NCBI GenBank assembly: GCA_947441065.1 | Contig: CANESI010000023.1 | Location: 1 to 42,531, forward strand | DNA: 42,531 nt | Direction: 5' to 3' | Source of the DNA: Caulobacteraceae bacterium | GTDB taxonomy: Bacteria > Pseudomonadota > Alphaproteobacteria > Caulobacterales > Caulobacteraceae | Shown: in pieces, positions 1 through 7,591 of the stretch | Layout: the number at the start of each line of letters is the position of its first letter | How positions within the stretch are numbered: the stretch's first letter is position 1 | Notes under the pieces: model-generated | What the model was told of the DNA's origin: nothing | Database searches by the model: none | What the model saw: only the letters and a program-made list of their open reading frames with translations | Made by a program: the position numbers and the translations under genes

Positions 1-5
1 GGCAT
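1..5 (-). CDS. Start of a divergent gene running off the left edge
   Basis: On the minus strand an ATG lies at 5-3, preceded by GGAG (complement of 13-16) at a 7-base spacing. This is a normal ribosome binding site and start. Only the first codon and a half are in the window, so the product cannot be named. If real, the gene is divergent from the photolyase gene and shares the short region 6-97 with it. The call rests only on the start signal. Confidence 0.35.
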
Positions 6-42
6 GATGTTTCTCCAGCCCGAATGAACCAAACGGCTCCTA

Positions 43-66
43 TTACCGTAACAGATAGGTCGGTAA
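43..66. promoter_or_regulatory. Inverted repeat TTACCG-N12-CGGTAA, candidate operator
   Basis: TTACCG at 43-48 and CGGTAA at 61-66 are perfect 6-base inverted arms 12 bases apart. They sit about 30 bases before the photolyase start and between two divergent starts, where a dimeric regulator could control both. I do not recognise the regulator. The arms are short, so chance cannot be excluded. Confidence 0.3.
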
Positions 67-97
67 AGACACGTCTGCCCAGAGCTATGGATCTATT

Positions 98-1657
98 ATG
101 AAAAGCCTATGTCTGGTGCTTGGCGACCAGTTGACCCAAGGCTTAAGCGCCCTTGAGGGGATCGACCGGGCCTGTGACATCATCTTTATGGCCGAGGTCG
201 AGCAAGAGACCCGCTATGTCCCTCACCACAAGCAAAAGATTGTCCTGATCCTTTCGGCCATGCGCCACTTTGCAAAGACCCTCCGGCAAGAGGGCTTTCA
301 GGTTCACTATGTTGCCCTCGACGATCCAGCCAATAGCGGTTCCTTTAGCGGAGAACTGGCCCGCGCGGTCGCCGTACATCAGCCAGCTCGCATCATCGCG
401 ACCGAGCCCGGAGAATGGCGGGTCTCAGATATGATGCGGGGTTGGGCCGCGCAGGTTGGCGTTCCCCTTGAGGTTCGCGATGATGATCGCTTCTTCTGTT
501 CTCGCCAGCGATTTGCCCAGTGGGCCGAGGGCCGCAAATCTTACCGTATGGAATTTTTCTATCGCGAGATGCGCCGCGAGACGGGGCTGCTTATGCAGGG
601 CGATCAGCCCGAAGGCGGCGAATGGAACTATGATAAGGAAAATCGCAAGTCTCTGCCCTCGCACCACCCCCTCCCCTCGCGATTGCGCTTTGAGCCGGAC
701 GAGATAACCCGCGAGGTGATGGCTCTGGTCGCGCGCCATCACGCCGATCATTTCGGCGACTTAGAGCCGTTTGGCTGGGCGGTAACCCGTCAAGAGGCCC
801 TAGAGGCGCTCGATCATTTTATGACGGTCTGTCTGGTGAACTATGGCGACTATCAAGACGCTATGAAGACCGGAGAGCCCTTCATCTATCATGCGATCAT
901 TTCGCCCTATCTCAATTGCGGGCTCCTAACCCCGCGCGAAGTCTGCGCCCGCGCCGAACAGGCCTTTTATGCAGGCCATGCCCCGCTCAATGCCGTGGAA
1001 GGCTTCATCCGCCAGATCTTGGGTTGGCGAGAATATGTGCGCGGCCTCTATTGGCACCATATGCCCGCCTATGAGGCGACAAATGCGTTGGAGGCCCATC
1101 GCCCCCTGCCCGACTTCTTCTGGACCGGCGACACGCAGATGAACTGTATGGCGCAGGTGATCAGCGATACCCGCCAACATGCCTATGCCCATCACATCCA
1201 AAGGCTGATGGTTACTGGAAATTTCGCGCTGCTGGCGGGCCTTGAACCTCGCGCCGTCGAGGAATGGTATTTGGCCGTCTATATCGACGCTTTCGAATGG
1301 GTTGAGCTGCCCAATACCCACGGGATGGTTCTGTTCGCCGATGGTGGAATGCTCGCTTCCAAGCCCTATGCGGCGTCAGGGGCCTATATTAACCGCATGT
1401 CAGATTACTGCAGCGGCTGCGCCTATGATGTGAAGGAAAAGAGCGGGCCCTCCGCCTGCCCCTTCAACCTGCTCTATTGGCATTTTCTGATCGAGAACCA
1501 GCCAAGGCTGGCGCCCAACCCACGCATGGGTATGCCCTACCGGACCCTCGCCAATATGAGCGATGATCGCAGAGCTCAGATCACCCGTGAGGCCAACGCG
1601 TTTTTGGAGGGCGGGATCAATCAGCAACGACCGGGACAGATGGCACTGGACCTTTAG
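98..1657 (+). CDS. phrB: (6-4) photolyase / FeS bacterial cryptochrome-photolyase (PhrB family)
   Basis: A 519-residue cytoplasmic flavoprotein expected to use blue light to repair (6-4) pyrimidine photoproducts. The N-terminal alpha/beta domain (from about residue 3, LVLGDQLT) is typical of photolyase-related proteins. The C-terminal helical FAD domain contains RQILGWREYVRG (about 306-317). Cysteines fall at residues 350, 438, 441 and 454. As I recall, these match the [4Fe-4S] ligands of Agrobacterium PhrB, including their numbering, so an intact cluster is expected. Length is typical of the FeS-BCP family. The start ATG at 98 has only a weak ribosome binding site. An inverted repeat lies upstream at 43-66. 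The gene ends 3 bases before the convergent dehydrogenase. The family call is firm; (6-4) specificity is inferred from the family. Confidence 0.92.
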   Translation: MKSLCLVLGDQLTQGLSALEGIDRACDIIFMAEVEQETRYVPHHKQKIVLILSAMRHFAKTLRQEGFQVHYVALDDPANSGSFSGELARAVAVHQPARIIATEPGEWRVSDMMRGWAAQVGVPLEVRDDDRFFCSRQRFAQWAEGRKSYRMEFFYREMRRETGLLMQGDQPEGGEWNYDKENRKSLPSHHPLPSRLRFEPDEITREVMALVARHHADHFGDLEPFGWAVTRQEALEALDHFMTVCLVNYGDYQDAMKTGEPFIYHAIISPYLNCGLLTPREVCARAEQAFYAGHAPLNAVEGFIRQILGWREYVRGLYWHHMPAYEATNALEAHRPLPDFFWTGDTQMNCMAQVISDTRQHAYAHHIQRLMVTGNFALLAGLEPRAVEEWYLAVYIDAFEWVELPNTHGMVLFADGGMLASKPYAASGAYINRMSDYCSGCAYDVKEKSGPSACPFNLLYWHFLIENQPRLAPNPRMGMPYRTLANMSDDRRAQITREANAFLEGGINQQRPGQMALDL

Positions 1658-1660
1658 TCC

Positions 1661-2389
1661 TCACCACGGGATGGGGGCACCAAGGTGATCGAAGAAGCAG
1701 CCGGTTTGATCCGGGCTCAACCCGTCGATTACATCAAGGAGCCGCGCCGCTGAGACATCAACCGTTTGGATGTCTAACCCATCCTTGCTGAAGGGCGCGG
1801 AAAGGGACGTTGCCACCGTGCCAGGATGAAGGGCAACGCAGATTGCGTTTGGCGCACGCCGCGCCAATTCCACAGCAGCCGTCCTGACAAGCTGATTGAG
1901 CGCTGCCTTCGAGGCGCGGTAAGAATACCAACCGCCCAAACGATTATCGCCAATGCTGGCCACGCGCGCCGACAGGGTTGCAAAGACCGCCTTCCCCGTC
2001 CGCGGCAACAGGGGCAGCATATGTTTCATAATCAGCGCCGGACCAATGGCGTTTAGCGCAAAGGCTCTGGCCATCTTGGCCGCATCAATCTGTTGCAGGC
2101 TCTTTTCAGGGCCCTGATTTTCGTCGTGCAGGAAGCCGGTCGCGTCGATAACAAGCCGGATCTCACCCTTGGTGGCCGCGAGGGCTGCAGCCCGCTCAAG
2201 GCTGGCCTCATCGAGAAGGTCGATGGCCACAGATGTGGTGCGACTAAAGGCGACCACATGGTCGAACCTTTGACTGGCCAACAGGGCTTGGACAAGAGCA
2301 CGCCCGATACCGCCGCTCGCCCCGAAGACAACCGCCACGCCTCGGGTCTCAAAGGCGTCTAAACCAATCGCGGCTTGGGTTTCATCCAT
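1661..2389 (-). CDS. Short-chain dehydrogenase/reductase (SDR)
   Basis: A 242-residue Rossmann-fold oxidoreductase. The nucleotide-binding motif GASGGIG lies at about residues 23-29. The catalytic Tyr and Lys are in YSYRASKAALNQ, and the upstream serine is in the TLSARVAS stretch. HPGTVATSLSAPF resembles CsgA-like and sepiapterin-reductase-like SDRs. The usual NNAG motif reads LNAIGPAL-like instead. Substrate and direction are unknown. The gene is convergent with the photolyase (3-base gap) and divergent from the methyltransferase. It may be expressed independently. The ATG at 2389 has no strong ribosome binding site, so the start is less certain than the family. Confidence 0.8.
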   Translation of the reverse strand: MDETQAAIGLDAFETRGVAVVFGASGGIGRALVQALLASQRFDHVVAFSRTTSVAIDLLDEASLERAAALAATKGEIRLVIDATGFLHDENQGPEKSLQQIDAAKMARAFALNAIGPALIMKHMLPLLPRTGKAVFATLSARVASIGDNRLGGWYSYRASKAALNQLVRTAAVELARRAPNAICVALHPGTVATSLSAPFSKDGLDIQTVDVSAARLLDVIDGLSPDQTGCFFDHLGAPIPW

Positions 2390-2542
2390 TGTCTTTGGCC
2401 ATCATCCTACCGCGCCTTGCACCACTTGATAGAGTTCATAGACCCTACAGGCCGATCCTGTCGAACGATCGGCGCGATCAATCGATCTTGTGTTTGAGCT
2501 GGTGCCAAGCAATGGTTCTCCAAAAGATTATAGGAGCTAAAG

Positions 2543-3397
2543 GTGTCAGATCTCGAAGGCCAATCTGCAAATGCGGCACAGATCGACTACTGGAATAGGA
2601 CGGCAGCTCAAACCTGGGTCCAATATCAGGACCAGCTGGATCGTCAGATCGAGCCCTTGGGTCGTGAAGGCTTAAAGGTTCTGAACCCTTCGGTTGGCGA
2701 GAGGGTCTTGGATGTCGGCTGCGGGTGTGGCCAGACAAGCTTACAACTTGCCGAGTCTGTCGGACCCTCTGGCACGGTGACCGGCATGGACATTTCTGCG
2801 CCGATGCTGGATGTCGCCCGGGCACGGCCTGTGTTGGAAGGCTCGGCCCCTCCAACCTTTGTCGAATGTGACGCACAAACCGCCGAGCTTGGCGAGGATG
2901 TCTATGACGCCATTTTTTCTCGCTTTGGGGTGATGTTTTTCAGTGACCCTATTGCGGCCTTTAAGAATTTGCGTGGGGCTCTTAAACCCCATGGCCGCCT
3001 CACCTTTGTCTGCTGGCGTCCATTCCAAGATAATTTGTGGATGAGATTGCCGATGGAGGCAGCTCGGCCGTTTCTTCCGGCTCCAACACCAACCGATCCT
3101 GCAGCGCCCGGTCCATTTGCCTTTGCTGATGCCGGGCGGGTTCAATCCATCCTAGAGCGAGCGGGTTTCACCGAGATCAGCATCCAGCCCTTCGACATGG
3201 CGATAGGCGGGTCATCGCTTGATCAGACGGTCGCCTTGACCTTCCGCGTTGGCCCACTCGCGTCCATCCTTAGGGAACAGCCCGACTTGCGGCCCATTGT
3301 CGAAGAGGCGGTAAAGGCCGCCATGTCCGCGTACCAAACACCAGAGGGCGTCCTAATGCCCGCCGCTGTCTGGATCGTCAGTGCGGCAAAGGGCTAG
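2543..3397 (+). CDS. Class I SAM-dependent methyltransferase
   Basis: A 284-residue protein with the SAM-binding motif VLDVGCGCGQTS at about residues 54-65 and the acidic follow-up GMDISAPML. The region LTFVCWRPFQDNLWM is common in methyltransferase-11/25-like proteins of the UbiE/COQ5 type. It starts at GTG 2543, supported by AGGAG at 2532-2536 a few bases upstream. The acceptor cannot be told from sequence. Neighbours (an SDR and an old yellow enzyme) do not form an obvious pathway with it. The upstream gap 2390-2542 has several GATC tetramers but no recognised site. Two hairpins follow the stop. Confidence 0.85.
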   Translation: MSDLEGQSANAAQIDYWNRTAAQTWVQYQDQLDRQIEPLGREGLKVLNPSVGERVLDVGCGCGQTSLQLAESVGPSGTVTGMDISAPMLDVARARPVLEGSAPPTFVECDAQTAELGEDVYDAIFSRFGVMFFSDPIAAFKNLRGALKPHGRLTFVCWRPFQDNLWMRLPMEAARPFLPAPTPTDPAAPGPFAFADAGRVQSILERAGFTEISIQPFDMAIGGSSLDQTVALTFRVGPLASILREQPDLRPIVEEAVKAAMSAYQTPEGVLMPAAVWIVSAAKG

Positions 3398-3448
3398 TAT
3401 TATGGGTCGGGGATGACCCGAGACCTGTTAACGACCGATGAGTTGCAG

Positions 3449-3465
3449 CCGAGGCAATGCCTCGG
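3449..3465 (+). terminator. Hairpin(s) after the methyltransferase, weak terminator candidate
   Basis: CCGAGGC (3449-3455) and GCCTCGG (3459-3465) form a perfect 7-bp stem with a 3-base loop. A smaller stem GGGTC/GACCC lies at 3404-3408 and 3415-3419, 7 bases after the stop. Only a short TT follows the second stem, so this is a terminator candidate without a full U-tract. Confidence 0.35.
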
Positions 3466-3528
3466 TTCAATAATGCGCGCATCGGCCGATAATATGATCG
3501 ACTGAAGATCAAGACTGTGGAGCACATC

Positions 3529-4815
3529 ATGACGTCCATTAGCCAGCCCCTAACCCTGCCTTGCGGCGCGGTTCTGCCCAATCGTTTGGCAAAGGGTGCC
3601 ATGACCGAAGGGCTAGCCGACCCTCAGGGACGAGCGACGCCGGAACTTGATCGTCTTTATGGCCTTTGGGCCGATGGCGGCTGCGGTTTGCTCATCAGCG
3701 GAAATGTGCAGATCGATGGCGACCATCTCGAACGGCCGGGCAATGTCATTATTGATCGACGTCCCGACGCTGCGGCTCTGACCAGTTTGAAATCCATGGC
3801 TGAGGCGGGCACGCGAGGCGGAGGCCACATATGGATGCAGATCAGCCATGCCGGTCGCCAGACCCAGGTCACCGTCAACCCCCATCCTAAGGCCCCCTCA
3901 GCCGTCGCCCTTGGCCTGCCCGGCAAGCAGTTTGGCGTGCCCGAGGCCCTGACCGAGCCGGAAATCTTAGACCTGATTGAGCGCTTTGGTGTGGCCGCCG
4001 AAGTCGCCCGCGAGACCGGTTTTACCGGCGTGCAGATCCATGCGGCTCACGGCTATCTCCTGTCACAGTTTCTGAGCCCACGGGCCAATCTGAGAACTGA
4101 CCAGTGGGGTGGTTCGCTTGAAAACCGCGCAAGAATGCTGATGCAGGTTATCGCTCGGGTCCGCCAAGGTGTCGGCGCAGACTTTCCCATCGGGGTTAAA
4201 CTCAATTCGGCGGACTTCCAAAAGGGCGGATTTGCCTTTGAGGACAGCGTCATTGTGGCCGGTTGGTTGCAGACCGCAGGTGTGGACCTCTTGGAAATTT
4301 CTGGCGGTTCGTACGAACAGCCCGCCATGATGGATCTGGCCGGAATGGAACCGGTCGACATGCCGGTTCAAAAGGCCTCGACGGCGAAGCGCGAGGCCTA
4401 TTTTGTCGATTTTGCCAAGACCATGCGCCAATCCCTCACCATGCCCCTGATGGTCACGGGAGGCTTTCGCACGCGCGCGGCCATGAATGCGGCGCTGGAA
4501 CAGGGCGGCGCCGACATCATCGGCCTTGGTCGCCCCCTTTGCGTCGACACGGCAGGTCCAGCAAAATTGCTGGCCGGAGCGGACGAGCTTGACCGCTGGG
4601 AAACCAAACTTCGGCTCTTGCCCCCGATGCTTCAGTTTCTCGGTGGATTAAAGTTGGTGAAGTCGCTCGAAGGGTTTGCCGTGACCTATTGGTACTACGC
4701 CCAACTTGATGCACTCGCCCGAACCGGCAAGGCGAATATCCGCATTTCACCGTTTGCAGCCCTTATGCAGGTCACGAAATCCGGGGCCGCTTGGCTAAAG
4801 GCCCGAAGGGCTTAG
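3529..4815 (+). CDS. NADH:flavin oxidoreductase, old yellow enzyme family
   Basis: An FMN-binding TIM-barrel enzyme of about 428 residues, expected to reduce activated C=C bonds or related substrates with NAD(P)H. Family features are the QISHAGRQ stretch, the HAAHGYLLSQFLSP active-site segment followed by RTDQWGGS and ENRARM, and the phosphate-binding region VTGGFRTR ... GLGRPLCVD. There is no C-terminal FeS/FAD domain of the 2,4-dienoyl-CoA reductase type. The frame is open from GTG 3517, but ATG 3529 is preferred because GGAG at 3519-3522 lies 6 bases before it. The gene ends convergently 18 bases from selA. Substrate unknown. Confidence 0.88.
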   Translation: MTSISQPLTLPCGAVLPNRLAKGAMTEGLADPQGRATPELDRLYGLWADGGCGLLISGNVQIDGDHLERPGNVIIDRRPDAAALTSLKSMAEAGTRGGGHIWMQISHAGRQTQVTVNPHPKAPSAVALGLPGKQFGVPEALTEPEILDLIERFGVAAEVARETGFTGVQIHAAHGYLLSQFLSPRANLRTDQWGGSLENRARMLMQVIARVRQGVGADFPIGVKLNSADFQKGGFAFEDSVIVAGWLQTAGVDLLEISGGSYEQPAMMDLAGMEPVDMPVQKASTAKREAYFVDFAKTMRQSLTMPLMVTGGFRTRAAMNAALEQGGADIIGLGRPLCVDTAGPAKLLAGADELDRWETKLRLLPPMLQFLGGLKLVKSLEGFAVTYWYYAQLDALARTGKANIRISPFAALMQVTKSGAAWLKARRA

Positions 4816-4833
4816 AAGGTCTTCAACGAAGGG

Positions 4834-6228
4834 TCAGCGAGAGGGTTTGAGGTCCAGTCTTTGAAGCTGATCCACAAAATCGCCTTCCTCTTCGAGGCAG
4901 CGAAGGTCCAGAATAAGGCTATTGTCCGTCACACGGCCGATGATCGGGATCGGGAGTTGCCGCAACCTTGCCGTCAAGGCCTTAAAGGCGCTTCCTGATT
5001 TCTTCTGAGCGAAGGTGCAGACCAAGGCCATGCTCGGGATCACATCGATGGGAAGCGATCCACTGCCAACCTGGCTGAAGACCGGCTGGATCGTGACCTG
5101 CCAGTCTGGGCCGAGCGCGGCGCTCAGATGGGGTTGGACCCGCTGCGCTATGGCCTCAATATCGGCTATGGGCCGGGTCAAAAGCCGCAAGGTCGGAAGG
5201 TCTTGCGTCAGCCGCTCTGAATGGCGGTAGGCCATTAAGGTCGCTTCAAGGGCGGCTAGGGTCAACTTCGAGACCCGAAGCGCGCGCTTTAGAGGGTGGC
5301 GGTTGATCCGGTCAATCAGCGCCTTTTTGCCCACGATAAGGCCAGCCTGTGGCCCACCCAGCAGTTTGTCGCCGCTAAAGGTCACCAGATCAGCACCCGC
5401 CTTGATGATATCGGCAACAACAGGCTCTTTGGGCAGCCCATAGGCGCTAAGGTCAATCAGGCTTCCCGCGCCCAAATCAACGATTAGGGGCAGCCCGTGC
5501 GCATGGGCGACATCGGCCATGTCGGCTTCAGACACCGCCGCTGTAAACCCTTGAATGACATAGTTACTGGCGTGAACCTTCATCAGCGCGGCCGTCGAAG
5601 GTCCAATCCCATTGGCGAAGTCGGCCTTATGGGTGCGGTTGGTGGTGCCAACCTCAATGAGCCGCACATTGGCGCTGCGCATCACATCGGGAATACGAAA
5701 AGAGCCGCCAATCTCGATCAATTCGCCGCGTGACACGACCACTTGCCGCTTTTGCGCCACGCCGGCCAAGGTCAGCAGCACCGCCGCTGCATTGTTGTTG
5801 ACCACGGTAGCGGCTTCCGCGCCGGTCAGTTCCGTCAGCAAGCCCTCAACCAGACTATCGCGTTCGCCGCGCTGGCCGGTTTCAAGATCAAATTCGAGGT
5901 TGCAGGCCTCGCCCATCGCCATAATCGCATGGTCAATTGCGGCCTGAGACAAACGCGCGCGGCCAAGGTTGGTGTGAAGGACGGTGCCGGTGAGGTTAAA
6001 CAGGCGGCGCAAGGATGGCGTGCTGCGCTCCATCAACCAGCTTCTGACCGCCTCGCAAATCTCCGTTTCCCCAAAAGGCGCGGCGCTCTGGGCATCCCTA
6101 TCGGCCCTATGGTCCGCCAAGACGGCGCGAATGGCGTCCATCACTGCGGTGCGCCCATAGGACTGGGTCAGCGTTAGGATCACCGCGTACTGGGAAATGC
6201 GGTCTACCGAGGGATAGGGACTGGGCAT
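4834..6228 (-). CDS. selA: L-seryl-tRNA(Sec) selenium transferase (SelA)
   Basis: A 464-residue PLP enzyme that converts Ser-tRNA(Sec) to Sec-tRNA(Sec) with selenophosphate, making selenocysteine for insertion at UGA. Motifs match true SelA and not only SelA-like aminotransferases: LPSVDR-type N-terminus, FNLTGTVLHTNLGRA (77-91), EVGTTNRT (192-199), FSGDKLLGGPQAG with the PLP lysine at about residue 288, then HPLKRALR and KLTLAALEATL. Length is that of the family. No SelB, SelD, tRNA(Sec) or clear selenoprotein gene lies in the window, so those partners must be elsewhere. No good Shine-Dalgarno precedes ATG 6228; a stem ends directly at the start (6229-6263). Confidence 0.95.
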   Translation of the reverse strand: MPSPYPSVDRISQYAVILTLTQSYGRTAVMDAIRAVLADHRADRDAQSAAPFGETEICEAVRSWLMERSTPSLRRLFNLTGTVLHTNLGRARLSQAAIDHAIMAMGEACNLEFDLETGQRGERDSLVEGLLTELTGAEAATVVNNNAAAVLLTLAGVAQKRQVVVSRGELIEIGGSFRIPDVMRSANVRLIEVGTTNRTHKADFANGIGPSTAALMKVHASNYVIQGFTAAVSEADMADVAHAHGLPLIVDLGAGSLIDLSAYGLPKEPVVADIIKAGADLVTFSGDKLLGGPQAGLIVGKKALIDRINRHPLKRALRVSKLTLAALEATLMAYRHSERLTQDLPTLRLLTRPIADIEAIAQRVQPHLSAALGPDWQVTIQPVFSQVGSGSLPIDVIPSMALVCTFAQKKSGSAFKALTARLRQLPIPIIGRVTDNSLILDLRCLEEEGDFVDQLQRLDLKPSR

Positions 6229-6263
6229 GGGGCTTTAAACGAAGAGATTGGCGAAACAGCCCC
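6229..6263 (-). promoter_or_regulatory. Stem touching the selA start codon
   Basis: In the selA mRNA a 6-bp stem (AGCCCC and GGGGCT; plus-strand 6229-6234 with 6258-6263) closes directly against the ATG. No normal ribosome binding site is visible there. It could limit ribosome access to selA or be chance. The loop is long (23 bases), so confidence is low. Confidence 0.2.
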
Positions 6264-6362
6264 CGCACAGTGACGCAGGACGCCGCCCGAGGCACCATAA
6301 TAATGCTGACGGGAAACACTCACCTACCGGGATCAGCCCGCAACTCGCAGCTCGGTTTTGAT

Positions 6363-6875
6363 CTAGGCGAACATAACCAACGCGATGGGCAAGATGGCCC
6401 CAAGCACGGCTAGGACCGCCGACACCTTGCGCAGACGCCCTTGGGTGAGGCCAATCCATAGGCCGAGCAGCGACGCCAAGGTCAGACCGATAGCGGCGGC
6501 CCCAAAAAAGGCCTTTGTTATCACGCTAGGCCCGCGCTTGGCTTTCGGCTTCATAGGCTCTGCGACCTTGACCGGAACAGCTTCAGCGATTTTAGGGGCT
6601 TGCGCCTGCGCTGACTTGGCGGGCTCGGGTTTGCGGGGCTTTAGCTGATAGCGCATGTGGATATGAACCTGGCTCAACTTCTCCACAAATGCCGGAGGCT
6701 GATAGCCATTGGCTTGGCCCTCGTGCAGGCCAAAGACCTGTAGCGAACCTGTTAGGGCAAAAAACAGAATGGTCGGCGCAAACAAAACCGCCAGATAGGT
6801 ATGAAGATCCCTCAATAGCCGAGGCGTGATCAGAAGGCTGCCCTTAGCAGCAGGCTGAATTTGAGAAACACTCAC
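6363..6875 (-). CDS. PepSY-associated transmembrane protein
   Basis: A 170-residue membrane protein. Residues about 22-48 (RDLHTYLAVLFAPT followed by LTGSLQVFGL) resemble the first helix of PepSY-TM proteins, including the LTGSL turn. A Lys/Pro/Ala-rich linker (about 78-115) follows, then two hydrophobic helices at about 120-142 and 150-169. Inferred topology is three helices with the linker outside the membrane core. Such proteins often sit with iron uptake or periplasmic redox systems, but no TonB receptor is nearby, so the function is unknown. The start is GTG 6875, supported by GGAG about 6 bases upstream. A perfect palindrome (6899-6912) lies in the promoter region. The gap to selA (6229-6362) shows no gene. 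Confidence 0.65.
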   Translation of the reverse strand: MSVSQIQPAAKGSLLITPRLLRDLHTYLAVLFAPTILFFALTGSLQVFGLHEGQANGYQPPAFVEKLSQVHIHMRYQLKPRKPEPAKSAQAQAPKIAEAVPVKVAEPMKPKAKRGPSVITKAFFGAAAIGLTLASLLGLWIGLTQGRLRKVSAVLAVLGAILPIALVMFA

Positions 6876-6898
6876 TTAAATCTCCATCCAATAAAATA

Positions 6899-6912
6899 CA
6901 TTGAAATCAATG
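6899..6912. promoter_or_regulatory. Palindrome CATTGAAATCAATG, candidate operator
   Basis: Perfect 6-base arms CATTGA and TCAATG separated by AA. It lies 23 bases upstream of the GTG start of the PepSY-like gene and directly before the AGGAGG of the mini-ORF at 6923. Size and AT-rich form suit a dimeric helix-turn-helix regulator. It is not a clear Fur, Irr or RirA box. Regulator unknown. Confidence 0.4.
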
Positions 6913-6922
6913 AGGAGGTTCT

Positions 6923-6988
6923 ATGCCTCTTTGTGCTTTGTGGAAACTGAGCCGCCGAGGGGTTCTCCGGTCTCTTTGCAAATCTTAA
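6923..6988 (+). other. Possible 21-codon mini-ORF with a strong ribosome binding site
   Basis: ATG 6923 is preceded by AGGAGG (6913-6918) at a 4-base spacing, one of the best such sites in the window. The frame runs 21 codons to TAA. The peptide contains SRRGVLRSL, which looks like a twin-arginine signal core, but the frame stops at once, so it could be a leader peptide, a decayed signal peptide or chance. In the remaining part of the gap (6989-7228) I see no gene, RNA or repeat. Comparison with relatives would decide. Confidence 0.2.
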
Positions 6989-7228
6989 TGTCTTAATTCA
7001 AACGATTGATTTTAAGGAATCCGTCGCGAAAGCGGACATTATTAAGCCTGGTAGAGTACGAGATGGCCTTGCCTCGGTTCAGGCTTGTGAACGAATAGCT
7101 GACGCGATAATTCGGCAATTGGTCAGTGGACCTTTTGCGAATAGGTTAGCCTCTGCGAACCGCTCGATGCGGTGCCCGCAGAATTAAAGTGGTCGATGCA
7201 GTCTCTTTGCTTCGCTTGTGAGGTCTCT

Positions 7229-7585
7229 ATGAAATTCGCTACGCTCCGCTTCGCGGTCCCATTTCTTAGCGCATTTGCCCTAGCAATACTCTGTGGCCAT
7301 TCGGCGCGGGCGCAAGAACGGGCGCTGCCAGAGGGACCGGTCAAGGCCCTGTTGATTGAAGCCTGCACACAGTGTCATGCCGAGGGCCTAATTACCGCAC
7401 AGACGCGCACCTCTGACGAATGGGCAGAGATTATGAGCCGGATGGTCGGCATGGGGGCCCCGATCAATGAGCGCCAGCAGGCAGACATCCTCACCTACCT
7501 GAAGACACACCTAAACAAGGCGGAGGTCGCGACGGCGAAAGTGCCCGCCGCCGCGACCAATAGGACCGCTCAAACCCATCGTTGA
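7229..7585 (+). CDS. Small secreted c-type cytochrome
   Basis: A protein of 118 residues with an N-terminal signal peptide (about 1-28, hydrophobic core, cleavage near SARAQE), so periplasmic. One heme c motif, CTQCH, follows. The region ARTSDEWAEIMSRM and a short helix with ILTYLKTHLN resemble small cytochrome c domains such as those next to quinohemoproteins. MVGMG could supply the axial methionine. Role: electron carrier with unknown partner. The frame is open from GTG 7172, but ATG 7229 is chosen because GAGG (7220-7223) precedes it and a clean signal peptide starts there. Convergent with metY, 6-base gap. Confidence 0.75.
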   Translation: MKFATLRFAVPFLSAFALAILCGHSARAQERALPEGPVKALLIEACTQCHAEGLITAQTRTSDEWAEIMSRMVGMGAPINERQQADILTYLKTHLNKAEVATAKVPAAATNRTAQTHR

Positions 7586-7591
7586 GAAGCG

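Noticed and set aside
25-50. Stress sigma factor (EcfG-type) promoter before the photolyase gene
   Set aside because: TGAAC-N17-CGTA has the right spacing but differs from GGAAC/CGTT at two key bases.
6229-6362. Cobalamin riboswitch or tRNA(Sec) upstream of selA
   Set aside because: Short matches such as CACTGTG occur, but the remaining conserved parts of either RNA are missing.
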